A stretch of DNA of 64,000 bases from the NCBI RefSeq assembly GCF_002078015.1, contig NZ_LWBP01000196.1, forward strand, positions 26,577 to 90,576, in the 5' to 3' direction. Of this stretch, positions 40,691-50,200 are shown one piece after another; the stretch's first letter is position 1, and every line of letters starts with the position of its first letter. The notes beneath the pieces were generated by a model, which ran no database searches, was not told the origin of the DNA, and worked only from the letters and a program-made list of their open reading frames with translations. The stretch is from Niastella populi. GTDB taxonomy: Bacteria > Bacteroidota > Bacteroidia > Chitinophagales > Chitinophagaceae. A program made the translations under genes and the position numbers.

Positions 40691-43105
40691 TTATTCCACT
40701 GTCAATATAGCTGTTGCTACCGGCAGTGATCCGCTTCGGGCGGTGATGGTTATTTTTCCTTTTTTGTTTGTGGATTGTACAACCGCCAGGCATTTTCCCT
40801 GCCAGGCTTCCATACTATTCCCCTTTAACGGCGAGTGACTTTTCTGATCGCCGTTCCCTACCGCTACCAGCTTACCTGCCCCGCTTACTTCGAACGTTAT
40901 CGTATTGCCGGCAAAAGGTGTGGGTATGCCGCCGGCATCGAGCATTTGCACGGCTACATAACTCAGGTCCTGCCGGTTCGCCTTCAATACTTTCCTGTCG
41001 GGCGACAGTTTTATTACAGCCGGCTCACCAGCGGTTTGAACAGCAAAAGCAACCTTTTTTCCATCCGCTGTTTTTCCTATGGCTTCCAGTTTGCCCGGTT
41101 CATAAGGCACTTCCCAAAAAAGAAAGGCTTCCTTTTTGATATCCCATTTACGCATTCCCAATGATTTGCCATTTAATTTCAGCTCCACTTCGGGAACGTT
41201 GGTATATACATGCACAGCCAGCGTATCGCCCGTCTTTTTATGATTCCAGTGAGCTTGTACCTTTGGCCAGCTCCAGAATGAGCAAAGATCCTTATCACGT
41301 GCCGTGGTATCGGTTTGTACGGCAAGGTGCACCATGGGTTCGTTGTTCCAAAGGGCTTTCCTGAACCAGTACGCCGGTTTGGGAAAACCGCACATATCTA
41401 TCAGGCCGCAGTCGGCGCCCCGCCAGGGCCAGGTTGGCCATTTTTCCCAGAACTTACAACCGGTTCCTACATCGCCAATACCCGCTTCGCCGATGTAATC
41501 GAACCCCGTCCAGAGGAATTCACCGGCTACATAATCTTTAAGCTGTCCCTCGAGCCACTGTTCATAGGATCGCAACTGCCAGCAGTTACCGGGGTGGTAA
41601 GGATAGATCACCGTTTCGGAACCAAAGATCACGCGGTTGGGATATTGTTCATGATCCGCTTTATAGTATGCCTCCTGATAGTTATAACCCACCAGATCGA
41701 GTAATTCACCCATTCCGTAAGCATTCACATTGAGGATTTCGTTACATGCCGCCGTAAACGGACGCGTAGTATCATGTTTACGGGCGGCATCGATAAGCAT
41801 TTTTGTGATCTTCAATGCATTCTCTTTGTTGTATTGTTCCCGCACTTCGTTGCCAATGCTCCAGGCAATAACGGAAGGATGGTTGCGGTCGCGCCTGATC
41901 CAGTTGGCAACGTCCAATTCATACCATTGATTAAAGTGTGCCGCATAACCGGCCGGGGTTTTTCCGTCCATCCATTCATCAAAGATCTCGTCAATTACCA
42001 AAAAACCAAGGCTGTCGGCAAATGCCAGCAATTCGGGTGATGGCGGGTTGTGGCTCATGCGGAGCGCATTACACCCCATGCTTTGTAAGATCTTTAAACG
42101 ACGTTTATATGTTCCATCCAATACTGCGGCGCCCAGCGGCCCCCCGTCGTGATGATTGTTCACGCCTTTCAGTTTCACCTGTTTTCCATTTAAGAAAAAT
42201 CCTTTAGCAGCATCAAAACGAAAGGTCCTTATACCAAAAGGAGAAACATATTTATCCGTAACAGCACCGCCCGATCGTACCTCTACCTGCAACCGATATA
42301 AGCCGGGCTGCTCCGTTGACCATAATGCCGGCCGGGCAATGCCGATATCCTGATCGATCTTTTGCTCCTGGCCGGGTTTTATCTCTGCCTTCGTTTCCGC
42401 CCGGCCAGCTTCCTTGCCGTGTGCATCTGTGAACGTTGTTATTACAGTGCACGATTTACTTATGTTATTATCATTACGCAATTCTATTGAGATCTCCACG
42501 CCGGCCCCTTCTTTATCTGCCTTAACCGTGCGCGCAAAAACACCCCATTGATTTATATGTAGTTTGTTTTTCGCAATCAGCCATACGTGCCGGTAAATAC
42601 CCGAACCGGTATACCATCGCGAATTGGGCTGGCCGGTTGTATTTACTTTTACCGCAATAATATTCTCCTCCCCTGCCGGTTTCAGCTGCGCAGTAAGATC
42701 ATAATAAAAAGAAGAATAGCCATAAGGCCGGGTACCCAGGTAGTGTCCGTTGATCCATACTTCACTGTTGCGGTAAACGCCATCGAACAGGATGGAAACG
42801 TTTTTCCCCGAAAAGCCAGGTTCGGTTTTAAAGTGTTTACGGTACCAGCCAATACCACTAAAGGTATAACCGCCGCCTGCACCGGTAGCACTGGCAGAAT
42901 CGAAAGGATGTTCTATACTGAAATCATGCGGCACATCGAGCAGGCGCCATTTCGAATCATCGAATTCAGGCCGCTCGGCCCCGGGCCGGTCGTTCAACGC
43001 AAACCACCAGTCGAAATCGAATGGAATGCCGGTATTATTGATCTCCTGCGCAACAAGTGTACACCCAAGCAGGGTATGTATGATCAGTGAAATGATTTGT
43101 TTCAT
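40691..43105 (-). CDS. GH2-family beta-galactosidase
   Basis: The 804-residue protein has a signal peptide ending near TLVAQ. The N-terminal sugar-binding sandwich contains GGYTFSGIGWYRKHF and SILFDGVYRNSEVWINGHYLG, and a barrel with the acid/base Glu420 (SIGNEVREQ) and the nucleophile Glu497 (FGSETVIYP) follows. C-terminal Ig-like sandwiches continue to the end (KLSPDRKVLKANRQDLSYVAV). GH2 beta-galactosidases in xyloglucan loci, such as BoGH2A, remove beta-1,2-galactose from L-type side chains, and that role fits here. The gene follows GH3 by 201 bp, which is long for this window; no promoter module lies in the gap, so it probably depends on readthrough. Confidence 0.93.
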   Translation of the reverse strand: MKQIISLIIHTLLGCTLVAQEINNTGIPFDFDWWFALNDRPGAERPEFDDSKWRLLDVPHDFSIEHPFDSASATGAGGGYTFSGIGWYRKHFKTEPGFSGKNVSILFDGVYRNSEVWINGHYLGTRPYGYSSFYYDLTAQLKPAGEENIIAVKVNTTGQPNSRWYTGSGIYRHVWLIAKNKLHINQWGVFARTVKADKEGAGVEISIELRNDNNISKSCTVITTFTDAHGKEAGRAETKAEIKPGQEQKIDQDIGIARPALWSTEQPGLYRLQVEVRSGGAVTDKYVSPFGIRTFRFDAAKGFFLNGKQVKLKGVNNHHDGGPLGAAVLDGTYKRRLKILQSMGCNALRMSHNPPSPELLAFADSLGFLVIDEIFDEWMDGKTPAGYAAHFNQWYELDVANWIRRDRNHPSVIAWSIGNEVREQYNKENALKITKMLIDAARKHDTTRPFTAACNEILNVNAYGMGELLDLVGYNYQEAYYKADHEQYPNRVIFGSETVIYPYHPGNCWQLRSYEQWLEGQLKDYVAGEFLWTGFDYIGEAGIGDVGTGCKFWEKWPTWPWRGADCGLIDMCGFPKPAYWFRKALWNNEPMVHLAVQTDTTARDKDLCSFWSWPKVQAHWNHKKTGDTLAVHVYTNVPEVELKLNGKSLGMRKWDIKKEAFLFWEVPYEPGKLEAIGKTADGKKVAFAVQTAGEPAVIKLSPDRKVLKANRQDLSYVAVQMLDAGGIPTPFAGNTITFEVSGAGKLVAVGNGDQKSHSPLKGNSMEAWQGKCLAVVQSTNKKGKITITARSGSLPVATAILTVE

Positions 43106-43238
43106 GGTTTACTGTTATTGATCATTTCCATTTGGGAGTAATGCGCTCCATTCGCCATTCAAACCCGTTACATTCCTCGATTGGAGATTTACCATTGCGG
43201 GTTGCGCATCAACGGCATCTATGGTAATAAAAATGAAT

Positions 43239-43271
43239 AAAAAAGCAAACGCCCATTCTGCCGGCTTTTTT
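43239..43271 (-). terminator. Weak hairpin with T tracts between GH3 and GH2
   Basis: AAAAAAGC (43239-43246) and GCTTTTTT (43264-43271) can pair around a 17-base loop, giving T tracts on both strands. It could reduce transcription from GH3 into GH2, but the A-T-rich stem and long loop make this uncertain. Confidence 0.3.
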
Positions 43272-43306
43272 TTACGTTTATTCATTTGGTAAGCTTAGCT
43301 ATAGTA

Positions 43307-45490
43307 TTACTTAACAAGAATTTTTACCTTTTGAAAAATATTGCGGGATGAGTTACCTAACTGCAGTATGTATTCGCCGGCTTCGGTATTCCAGGCTTTT
43401 TTCGATTCGTCATAAAAAGCCAGGTCAGCTACTTTTACCTGTAATGTTACCGTTTTTGTTTCGCCGGGTTTCAGGAAGATCTTTTCAAAAGCCTTCAGTT
43501 CTTTTTCAGGGCGCAATACGGTACAAACGGGATCGCTTGCATATAGTTGTACTACCTCTGCGCCGTAAACGCTGCCCGTATTCCTGACGGTGAATTTTAC
43601 GCTAATAACGTCATTCTTTCCATAAACCGTTTTACCGGCAGCCATTTTACCGATGGAAAAATGAGTGTACGAAAGTCCGTGGCCAAAGGGGAACTGCGGC
43701 TGAATTTTCTTTGTATCGAACCAGCGGTATCCTACCAGTATATCTTCTTCATAATGCACTTTCAGGTTGCTGCCGGGAAAATTGCCCAACGCATGCGCAG
43801 GCGATTGCGATAAGGTCACCGGCAGTGTGAACGGTAGTTTGCCCGAGGGGTTTACTTTGCCACTCAGTACATCAACAACGGCATTTCCTGCTTCCATACC
43901 ACCGAACCACGACCATAAAACAGCCGGTACGCGCTGGGTAATACCGGCCAGTTCAACCGGAGATCCTGCAATTATTACCACAACCGTCTTCGGGTTTGCC
44001 TTTGCAACTTCCCTTATCAGTATCTCCTGTCCGTAAGGCAGATTCATGTTCTGCTTATCTGAGGACTCGGTATCATAATCGTGGTTCAACCCGCCGAAGA
44101 TCACCGCCACATCCGACTCCCGGGCTATGGCAACCGCTTCATCGATCAGTTTCCAGTTTACGTTACCGGCGGCCGCCTGCCCGGCATTATTACCTTCATT
44201 GAACGTAGATTGTTTTTCATACCCGGGCGCATAGTTTATTTTCACCTTGCTGCCGAATTTCTGTTGCATGGCATCGAGCGGAGTGATCTCGTACAGGGTT
44301 TTTACTTCAGAACTGAGCCCGCCGCTGCAATGTTTGCGCGTGGCATTATCGCCAATAACTGCAATGGATCTTAACTTATCAAATTGCAATGGCAGCAGCT
44401 TTTCGTTATTTTGTAACAATACCGCCGCTTCAGCAGCGGAATGATAAGCAGCCTGCTGGTGATCACGGGTATTCATTTTTCCCTTTTCCCGCTGATGTGC
44501 ATCGATCATTTTTGTATTGAACATTACGCGCAATACGTTACCAACCTTTTCGTCTACCACCGATAAGGGCACTTTTCCTTCTTCTACCGCTTTTACCAGA
44601 GGATTGGCAAAATACCATTGATCGTAATCTTTCAGATCGGTGCCCATTTCCAGGTCAAGCCCCGTTAATGCCGCTTTCACTGTGGTGTGTGCGGCCGACC
44701 AATCGGTCATCAGCACGCCTTTGAAACCAAATTCTTTCCGCAGTATCTGCCTGTTCAGATAGTCATTTTCCGAGCACCACTCGCCCCTGAACCTGTTGTA
44801 AGCCGCCATAACGGTATAAGCGCCGCCTTCCATTACCGCGGCCCTGAAAGCCGGCAAATAGATCTCCCGCAAAGCCCGTTCACTCATCGTTACGTCAACC
44901 GAATCACGGTGCTGCTCCTGGTTATTGGCCAGCCAGTGCTTTACGCTGGCTGCCACATTTTTCGACTGCAACGCTTTTATATACGCAACCGCCATTTTCG
45001 ACACCAGCAAAGGGTCTTCGCTCATATATTCGAAGTTTCTGCCGCAGAGGGGCGAACGAATAATGTTGACGCCGGGGCCCAACAACACATCCTTTTTACG
45101 AAAAAGCGCTTCCTCCCCCAATACCAGCCCCTGCCTGTACGCCAGCTCAGGATTCCAGGTGGCGGCAAGCGCTGTACCGGGCGGAAAACAGGTTGCAGAA
45201 TCATTGGTCCAGCCGGCATACGCCCAGTCATGCCTGTTAACCTCGGCACGCACGCCATGCGGCCCGTCGCTGGTTGCCCATTCAGGAATGCCTAATCTTT
45301 TAACACCTGAAACATTAAACTTCGAATTCGCGTGCAGCAGGCTCACCTTTTCCTGTATGGTCATCTGACCAATGAGCGCCTGGATCCTTTTCTCCGTAGC
45401 CTCGCCGGCCTTTGCCTGTTCCTGGGCATACGAAGTACAAACCATCGATAATAAAACCGTCGAAAAAAATGCTTTCATTGCTCTGTTCAT
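43307..45490 (-). CDS. GH3-family beta-glucosidase
   Basis: This 727-residue enzyme is of the compact GH3 type without PA14. It has a signal peptide (VLLSMVCTSYAQ), substrate-binding motifs SDGPHGVR and ASVKHWLANNQEQHR, the nucleophile Asp263 (VLMTDWSAAH), the glycine-rich IFGGLNHDYDTES region and a fibronectin-III-like tail (VRNTGSVYGAEVVQLYA). The last is standard for bacterial beta-glucosidases. In characterized xyloglucan loci such enzymes hydrolyse the glucose backbone once xylose is removed. ATG 45481, three codons in, is an alternative start. Promoter module D lies about 215 bp upstream, and GH2 follows downstream. Confidence 0.94.
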   Translation of the reverse strand: MNRAMKAFFSTVLLSMVCTSYAQEQAKAGEATEKRIQALIGQMTIQEKVSLLHANSKFNVSGVKRLGIPEWATSDGPHGVRAEVNRHDWAYAGWTNDSATCFPPGTALAATWNPELAYRQGLVLGEEALFRKKDVLLGPGVNIIRSPLCGRNFEYMSEDPLLVSKMAVAYIKALQSKNVAASVKHWLANNQEQHRDSVDVTMSERALREIYLPAFRAAVMEGGAYTVMAAYNRFRGEWCSENDYLNRQILRKEFGFKGVLMTDWSAAHTTVKAALTGLDLEMGTDLKDYDQWYFANPLVKAVEEGKVPLSVVDEKVGNVLRVMFNTKMIDAHQREKGKMNTRDHQQAAYHSAAEAAVLLQNNEKLLPLQFDKLRSIAVIGDNATRKHCSGGLSSEVKTLYEITPLDAMQQKFGSKVKINYAPGYEKQSTFNEGNNAGQAAAGNVNWKLIDEAVAIARESDVAVIFGGLNHDYDTESSDKQNMNLPYGQEILIREVAKANPKTVVVIIAGSPVELAGITQRVPAVLWSWFGGMEAGNAVVDVLSGKVNPSGKLPFTLPVTLSQSPAHALGNFPGSNLKVHYEEDILVGYRWFDTKKIQPQFPFGHGLSYTHFSIGKMAAGKTVYGKNDVISVKFTVRNTGSVYGAEVVQLYASDPVCTVLRPEKELKAFEKIFLKPGETKTVTLQVKVADLAFYDESKKAWNTEAGEYILQLGNSSRNIFQKVKILVK

Positions 45491-45822
45491 ATTTTTTTTT
45501 GCAACACCTGTTTTAATTGTACATCAAAAAGACGGGCGCTATGGAAACAGACCCGCATACTGTGTTAGTTAACACTTTATAGAAACAACCAAAAAACTAC
45601 TGATAAGCTTTACATGTATTGACTGGGAGTAGAAATCATAAAAACCATGGCAGACCGGCCGGCAATAATGGCTCTTCATACAGCAATACAATGGTTCATC
45701 AATGCTGTAAAACTATCAATGAAGCGGCTGCAACAGGGGATGCCAATGTTGCACAATGGGGTACCAAATGTTACAGGGAACTGGTTTTCACCTATATTGT
45801 AACAGGGAGGGAGTATGCACTT
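45491..45822. other. Intergenic region between HTCS2 and the GH3-GH2 unit
   Basis: This 332-bp gap contains a leader of about 210 bases for GH3 and promoter module D (45706-45775). Only 47 bp separate module D from the HTCS2 stop, and I see no terminator there. HTCS2 transcripts may therefore run through the module. Confidence 0.65.
45706..45775 (-). promoter_or_regulatory. Promoter module D (GH3-GH2 unit), next to HTCS2
   Basis: TGTAAAACTA (45706-45715), ATGTTGCA (45746-45753) and ATGTTACA (45768-45775) repeat the 40-bp and 22-bp geometry. The -7 box is TAGTTTTA, with transcription starting near 45702. The module sits directly behind the HTCS2 gene, which makes HTCS2 the most economical candidate for its regulator. 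Confidence 0.82.
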
Positions 45823-48800
45823 TTATTTCTTCCTGCTGGCAACATACTGCGAGGGCGTAACATTAAACTCCTCCTTAAAGAATTTTGTAAAGTGTTTCGG
45901 GTTATTGAATCCTACCTCATACGCAACCTCGGCTATCGTCATGCCGCTTTTTTCAAGTAACCGGGCAGCCCTTTTCATCCTGATCGACCTGATGAACTCC
46001 AGGGGCGACCTGCCGGTGAGCGATTGCACTTTTCTATACAGCGTAACGCGGTTCATATGCATTTCGCGGCTGAGGTCTTCCACCGAGAATGCAGGGTTAT
46101 CGAGTTGTTTCTCTACTATCTCCAACGCCTGCTGCAGGAATTTTTCATCAACGGAGGTCACTGTTATTTCCGATGGGTTTACCTCTATTTGTTTCTGGAA
46201 CCTTTTCTGCAGTAATTTTTGCTGAGCCAGCAGGTTCCTGATGCGTGAGGCAAGGATCTCAAAAGTAAAAGGTTTGGTAATGTAATCATTCACCCCCGCC
46301 TGCAACCCTTCCAGTTGCTTCTCCTCGCTACCCATGGCCGTAAGTAAAATCACCGGGATATGGGCGGTAAGGGTTTCACTTTTTATTTTTTTCGCCAGTT
46401 CCACCCCGTCCATCAAAGGCATCATAATGTCGCTTACTACCAGGTCAGGATTAAGCTGTTTTATTTTTTCCCAACCTTCTTTTCCGTTCACCGCTTCTTC
46501 TACATGATATAATCCTTTCAGGTTGTCTTTTAAATAAAAACGAAGGTCTTCATTGTCTTCAACTACTATGATCGTTTTTCGCTTTCCGTGCTTCTGGTTT
46601 TCTTCCGTTATATCCTGTTCAGCTTCCTGTATTTGTACCTGGCTGATAGTGGTGCGAACGGCCGGTTCGTTTATTTTTTTTGCCGGCAGCAGAACGGTAA
46701 AACAGGAGCCTTTATCCGGTTCGCTTTTAACTGTTATGATACCGTTGTGAAGGTTTACAAACTCTTTCGTTATGGCGAGGCCAATACCCGTTCCCTGGTT
46801 CACCATACTTTCAGGAACATTGGTTTGAAAGAACCGCTCGAAGATCTTTTCATGCTGGTCTGCAGGAATACCAATACCGGTGTCTTTCACTTCAATGGCG
46901 AGAGCGCCTTCGCCTTCATTGTTTACAGGCGGATTGTATATGAGCCCGATGCTTACCACTCCGTTATTGTGCGTGTATTTAAAAGCATTCGATAACAGGT
47001 TGAATAATATCTTTTCGATCTTGTCCCTGTCGAAATAGATCTCAAGACTATCGATATTCGACGAGAATGAAAATTGAATTTCCTTTTTCTCTGCAATATC
47101 CATAAAAGAATGGCTTATATCTTTGCTGAACCGCACTATATCGCCAATAGAAGAATGCAGCTTTACTTCCTGAACCTCCATTTTTCTGAAATCGAGCAGC
47201 TGGTTTACCAGGTTCAGCAACCGTTTTGCATTCCGCTGAACGAGGTTCAACTGCTTTTTCTGTTCATCATCTGCGGTTTGTTTAATGATCCTGTCTAACG
47301 GAGCAATGATAAGGCTTAACGGCGTGCGAAATTCATGGCTCACATTTGTAAAGAACTTTGTTTTTAACTGCTCCATGGCATGGGCCCTTTCCGCTTCCCT
47401 GCGTTGTTGGGCTACTTCATAACGCATATGGATCCGCTCTAAAGTTATGCGCCGGATGAGTAAAAATAAACCAGCCGCAATGAAAAAGTATATAATATAC
47501 GCAACCGATGTTCGCCAGAACGGCGGCTCGATATTGATCTGTAAACTTTTTACATCGCTCCAGGCGCCATCCCTGCTTAAAACTTTTACTTTAAAAGTAT
47601 AATTGCCGGGCGCCAGATTGGTGTACGTAGCCCGCCGCTGGCCATCATCGGCATATAACCAGTCTTTATTGAAGCCTTCCATCATATAGGCATACTTAGC
47701 CAGGGAGCCGGGCGCAAAATCGAGCGATGCGAATTCAATGGAGAAAACATTTTCTTTATACTTCAGGTCAATGCCCTGTACCTGTGATATAGTCTGTTTC
47801 AACAGAACGCGGTCATTGACCAGTTGGCCCGGTTCTATTTTATTATTCAACAATTGCAAACCCGTAAAGAGTATCCTGGGACGATACGCAGATTGATGTA
47901 TAGCAGCAGGCTCAATGATATTAAATCCGGAAGGCCCGCCGAAGATCAGTTCACCGGCCCTTGTTTTAAGGGCGGCATTCTCATTGAATTCCCGGTTTTG
48001 CAGGTTATTGCTTTCATCATAACCAATGATCGAAAAACTTAGGGCGTTATCTTTTTCGGCGGGAATGGCGTTGTATAAACCGCTGGGCGTAGAAAACCAG
48101 AATGTGCCATGGTTATCTTCCAGGAAATCCAGGATCATATAGGGGGGCAGGCCATCTGATGTACTGAATACCCGGAATTTTTTTGTTTGCTCATTGAACA
48201 GGTTCAGGCCTTCGCGGGTAACTACCCAAATTCGCCCCCTGCTGTCTTCTAAAAAAGAGAAAATGTTATTATTACTTAAACCGCATTTACCGTCGTTTTG
48301 CTGATAAAATACAGGGGCGCTCTTATCCTTTTCAAATACAACAATCCCCGACGCTGTGCCCACCCATAAACTTCCCTTCCTGTCCTGAAAAATGGCAGAA
48401 ATATAATTCAGGCTTTCCGGGCCGCCTTTTATGTTATAATGTTTGAACCGGTTACTTTCCCTGTCGAAGAGATCCAATCCGCCGCCAAGCGTGCCTACCC
48501 ATAAATTCCGTTCACGGTCTTCATATATTTCCCACACTTTATCATCGGTCAGGCTCGAAGGATCATTAACGTTATGCCGGTAATGCGTGAATTTCTTCCC
48601 GTCAAAACTATTGAGCCCGCCAAAATAGGTTCCGATCCAGAGTATATTGTTATGGTCGATACACAGGCTTACTATTACATTATTACTAAGGCTGTTTGAA
48701 TTACGCGGATCGTGGAGGTATTGTTTGAATGTATTGTTTTTCCTGTTGAAACAGATCAGCCCCCCGCCGTTTGTCCCGATCCAGATATTTCCCTGTCCGT

Positions 48801-49914
48801 CTTCCACAAACCGGTTCACATCATCATACTGAAGGCTGCCGGGTTTCGATGCCTGTTGATGATAGTGCGGAAAATGCATAATGTTGCCATTATAATAATT
48901 TACGCCCTGCTTGTAAGTTCCCAGCCAGATAATTCCGTTATCATCCTTTAGCACCGAGGTAATGCTGTTCTGGCTAAGTGTTTGCGGTTCTTTGGGATCG
49001 TTGAGCAGATAAGTGGTGCGAAAATTATTTTTTTTGTCAATCATCGCAACACCACCGTGGTCGGTACATACCCAGATCAATCCATTGTTATCCTGAATGA
49101 CCTCACTTACCAGGTTGCTGCTTAAAGCCGATGGAAAAGATTTTTCGTTGAACTGCCTGATGGAATTGCTTTGCGGATGAAAAAACATAACGCCGAAAGC
49201 AAAATTCCATAACCAGACGTCTCCGCCGCTATCAACGAAAAGCTTATGAAACGTGTTGGTTTTAATCAATGCCTGCAGCGCCGTACTGGAGAAAACAACT
49301 TTGTTTTTGGTTATATCATACTGTTGCAACAAACCGTTTTGATATACCACCCACAACATACCATCTTTTGTTTCCTGAACCGAAGTAATTTTTTCGGCAG
49401 CATTGAATTTGAAACCCGGCCTGAATGCTTTTACCTTTTTTTCTTCGGATGAATAAAGGTACAGATCAAGATCTTCGTATATGAACCAGTATCTTCCTTT
49501 ATTTCCTTTTACAATGTCAATGATATTGCCGGAAGGTAAACCGAGTGTTTGAAGATAATCATAATACCGGGCCTCGAATTTTTCCGTTTGTGAATTATAG
49601 ATACAGGGACCGCTCCTGGTTGCCACCCACATTTTTTTTCCCGGCAATTCGCGCAATTGAATGACACTATTATCCAACAGGGAAGTGCTGTCGTTAAATT
49701 TCTTATTATATACCTTGAAAGAATTACCATCATAACGGTTGAGGCCAGACATGGTGCCGAACCACAAAAAGCCATCGGTGTCTTTATAAATGGCATTAAC
49801 CTGGTTATGGGATAACCCGTTATGGATATCGAGTTTTGAAAAATTATAATGCTCACTTTGAGCCAAAACAATAAAAGGCGGCAACAGCAATACAATCGAA
49901 ATAAGAAAACGCAT
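45823..49914 (-). CDS. HTCS2: hybrid two-component system regulator of PUL 2
   Basis: This 1363-residue one-protein signalling system has the same plan as HTCS1. It has a signal anchor (FLISIVLLLPPFIVLAQ), two propeller domains with repeats such as IWIGTNGGGLICF and LWVGTLGGGLDLF, a Y_Y_Y domain (YTNLAPGNYTFKVKV) and a membrane segment (VAYIIYFFIAAGLFLLI). HisKA with His860 (VSHEFRTP), an ATPase domain with GTGIGLAI, a receiver with Asp1162 (VSDIMMPLMDG) and an AraC-type HTH (VAYEVGFNNPKHFTKFFK) complete it. The sensor repeats differ from those of HTCS1, so a different inducer is likely. It lies among units that carry the promoter module, so I infer that it activates PUL 2. Confidence 0.95.
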   Translation of the reverse strand: MRFLISIVLLLPPFIVLAQSEHYNFSKLDIHNGLSHNQVNAIYKDTDGFLWFGTMSGLNRYDGNSFKVYNKKFNDSTSLLDNSVIQLRELPGKKMWVATRSGPCIYNSQTEKFEARYYDYLQTLGLPSGNIIDIVKGNKGRYWFIYEDLDLYLYSSEEKKVKAFRPGFKFNAAEKITSVQETKDGMLWVVYQNGLLQQYDITKNKVVFSSTALQALIKTNTFHKLFVDSGGDVWLWNFAFGVMFFHPQSNSIRQFNEKSFPSALSSNLVSEVIQDNNGLIWVCTDHGGVAMIDKKNNFRTTYLLNDPKEPQTLSQNSITSVLKDDNGIIWLGTYKQGVNYYNGNIMHFPHYHQQASKPGSLQYDDVNRFVEDGQGNIWIGTNGGGLICFNRKNNTFKQYLHDPRNSNSLSNNVIVSLCIDHNNILWIGTYFGGLNSFDGKKFTHYRHNVNDPSSLTDDKVWEIYEDRERNLWVGTLGGGLDLFDRESNRFKHYNIKGGPESLNYISAIFQDRKGSLWVGTASGIVVFEKDKSAPVFYQQNDGKCGLSNNNIFSFLEDSRGRIWVVTREGLNLFNEQTKKFRVFSTSDGLPPYMILDFLEDNHGTFWFSTPSGLYNAIPAEKDNALSFSIIGYDESNNLQNREFNENAALKTRAGELIFGGPSGFNIIEPAAIHQSAYRPRILFTGLQLLNNKIEPGQLVNDRVLLKQTISQVQGIDLKYKENVFSIEFASLDFAPGSLAKYAYMMEGFNKDWLYADDGQRRATYTNLAPGNYTFKVKVLSRDGAWSDVKSLQINIEPPFWRTSVAYIIYFFIAAGLFLLIRRITLERIHMRYEVAQQRREAERAHAMEQLKTKFFTNVSHEFRTPLSLIIAPLDRIIKQTADDEQKKQLNLVQRNAKRLLNLVNQLLDFRKMEVQEVKLHSSIGDIVRFSKDISHSFMDIAEKKEIQFSFSSNIDSLEIYFDRDKIEKILFNLLSNAFKYTHNNGVVSIGLIYNPPVNNEGEGALAIEVKDTGIGIPADQHEKIFERFFQTNVPESMVNQGTGIGLAITKEFVNLHNGIITVKSEPDKGSCFTVLLPAKKINEPAVRTTISQVQIQEAEQDITEENQKHGKRKTIIVVEDNEDLRFYLKDNLKGLYHVEEAVNGKEGWEKIKQLNPDLVVSDIMMPLMDGVELAKKIKSETLTAHIPVILLTAMGSEEKQLEGLQAGVNDYITKPFTFEILASRIRNLLAQQKLLQKRFQKQIEVNPSEITVTSVDEKFLQQALEIVEKQLDNPAFSVEDLSREMHMNRVTLYRKVQSLTGRSPLEFIRSIRMKRAARLLEKSGMTIAEVAYEVGFNNPKHFTKFFKEEFNVTPSQYVASRKK

Positions 49915-49919
49915 CTATA

Positions 49920-49927
49920 CAAATTTA
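49920..49927 (-). promoter_or_regulatory. Candidate -7 element directly in front of HTCS2
   Basis: The minus strand reads TAAATTTG, a perfect TAnnTTTG match only 6 bp before the start codon. If used, it would give a leaderless or nearly leaderless mRNA. The signal peptide starts at the first ATG, so no later start explains it. A chance match in AT-rich sequence is quite possible. Confidence 0.3.
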
Positions 49928-50157
49928 GCTACAAGGATTTTGCGTCGTCAGGCGCCAATCCTTTCCATATACCGGCAAAATCGCGTATCAAGTTAACAAA
50001 ATAGGGTGGATCAAATGCCCTTTTTGTAATGATAATTATAGCGCTGCCGTATCTTTTTTCTTAAAGAATATTCATTCGTTTTTTTAAATGATCGACTGGG
50101 GACCTGTGGATGAATACAATACTTAACATGCTGTTGCTAATATGCATTTGGCGTTAA

Positions 50158-50184
50158 CCGGGAATGCTTTGGAAGCATTCCCGG
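50158..50184 (-). terminator. Perfect hairpin after GH74 (probable terminator or REP-like element)
   Basis: CCGGGAATGCTT (50158-50169) pairs fully with AAGCATTCCCGG (50173-50184) across a 3-base loop, 17 bp past the GH74 stop. There is no T tract. The same arm sequence appears in the hairpin at 33852-33881, so this may be a dispersed palindrome that also ends or stabilises transcripts. Confidence 0.55.
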
Positions 50185-50200
50185 AACCGCCGTATGATTA

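Noticed and set aside
40412..40729. 105-codon plus-strand open frame upstream of SusC3
   Set aside because: It runs through promoter module C and a strong terminator and ends inside the GH2 gene; the translation resembles no protein family.
45619..45960. 113-codon plus-strand open frame over promoter module D
   Set aside because: It overlaps the conserved repeats and the C-terminus of HTCS2 on the other strand and has no protein-like character.
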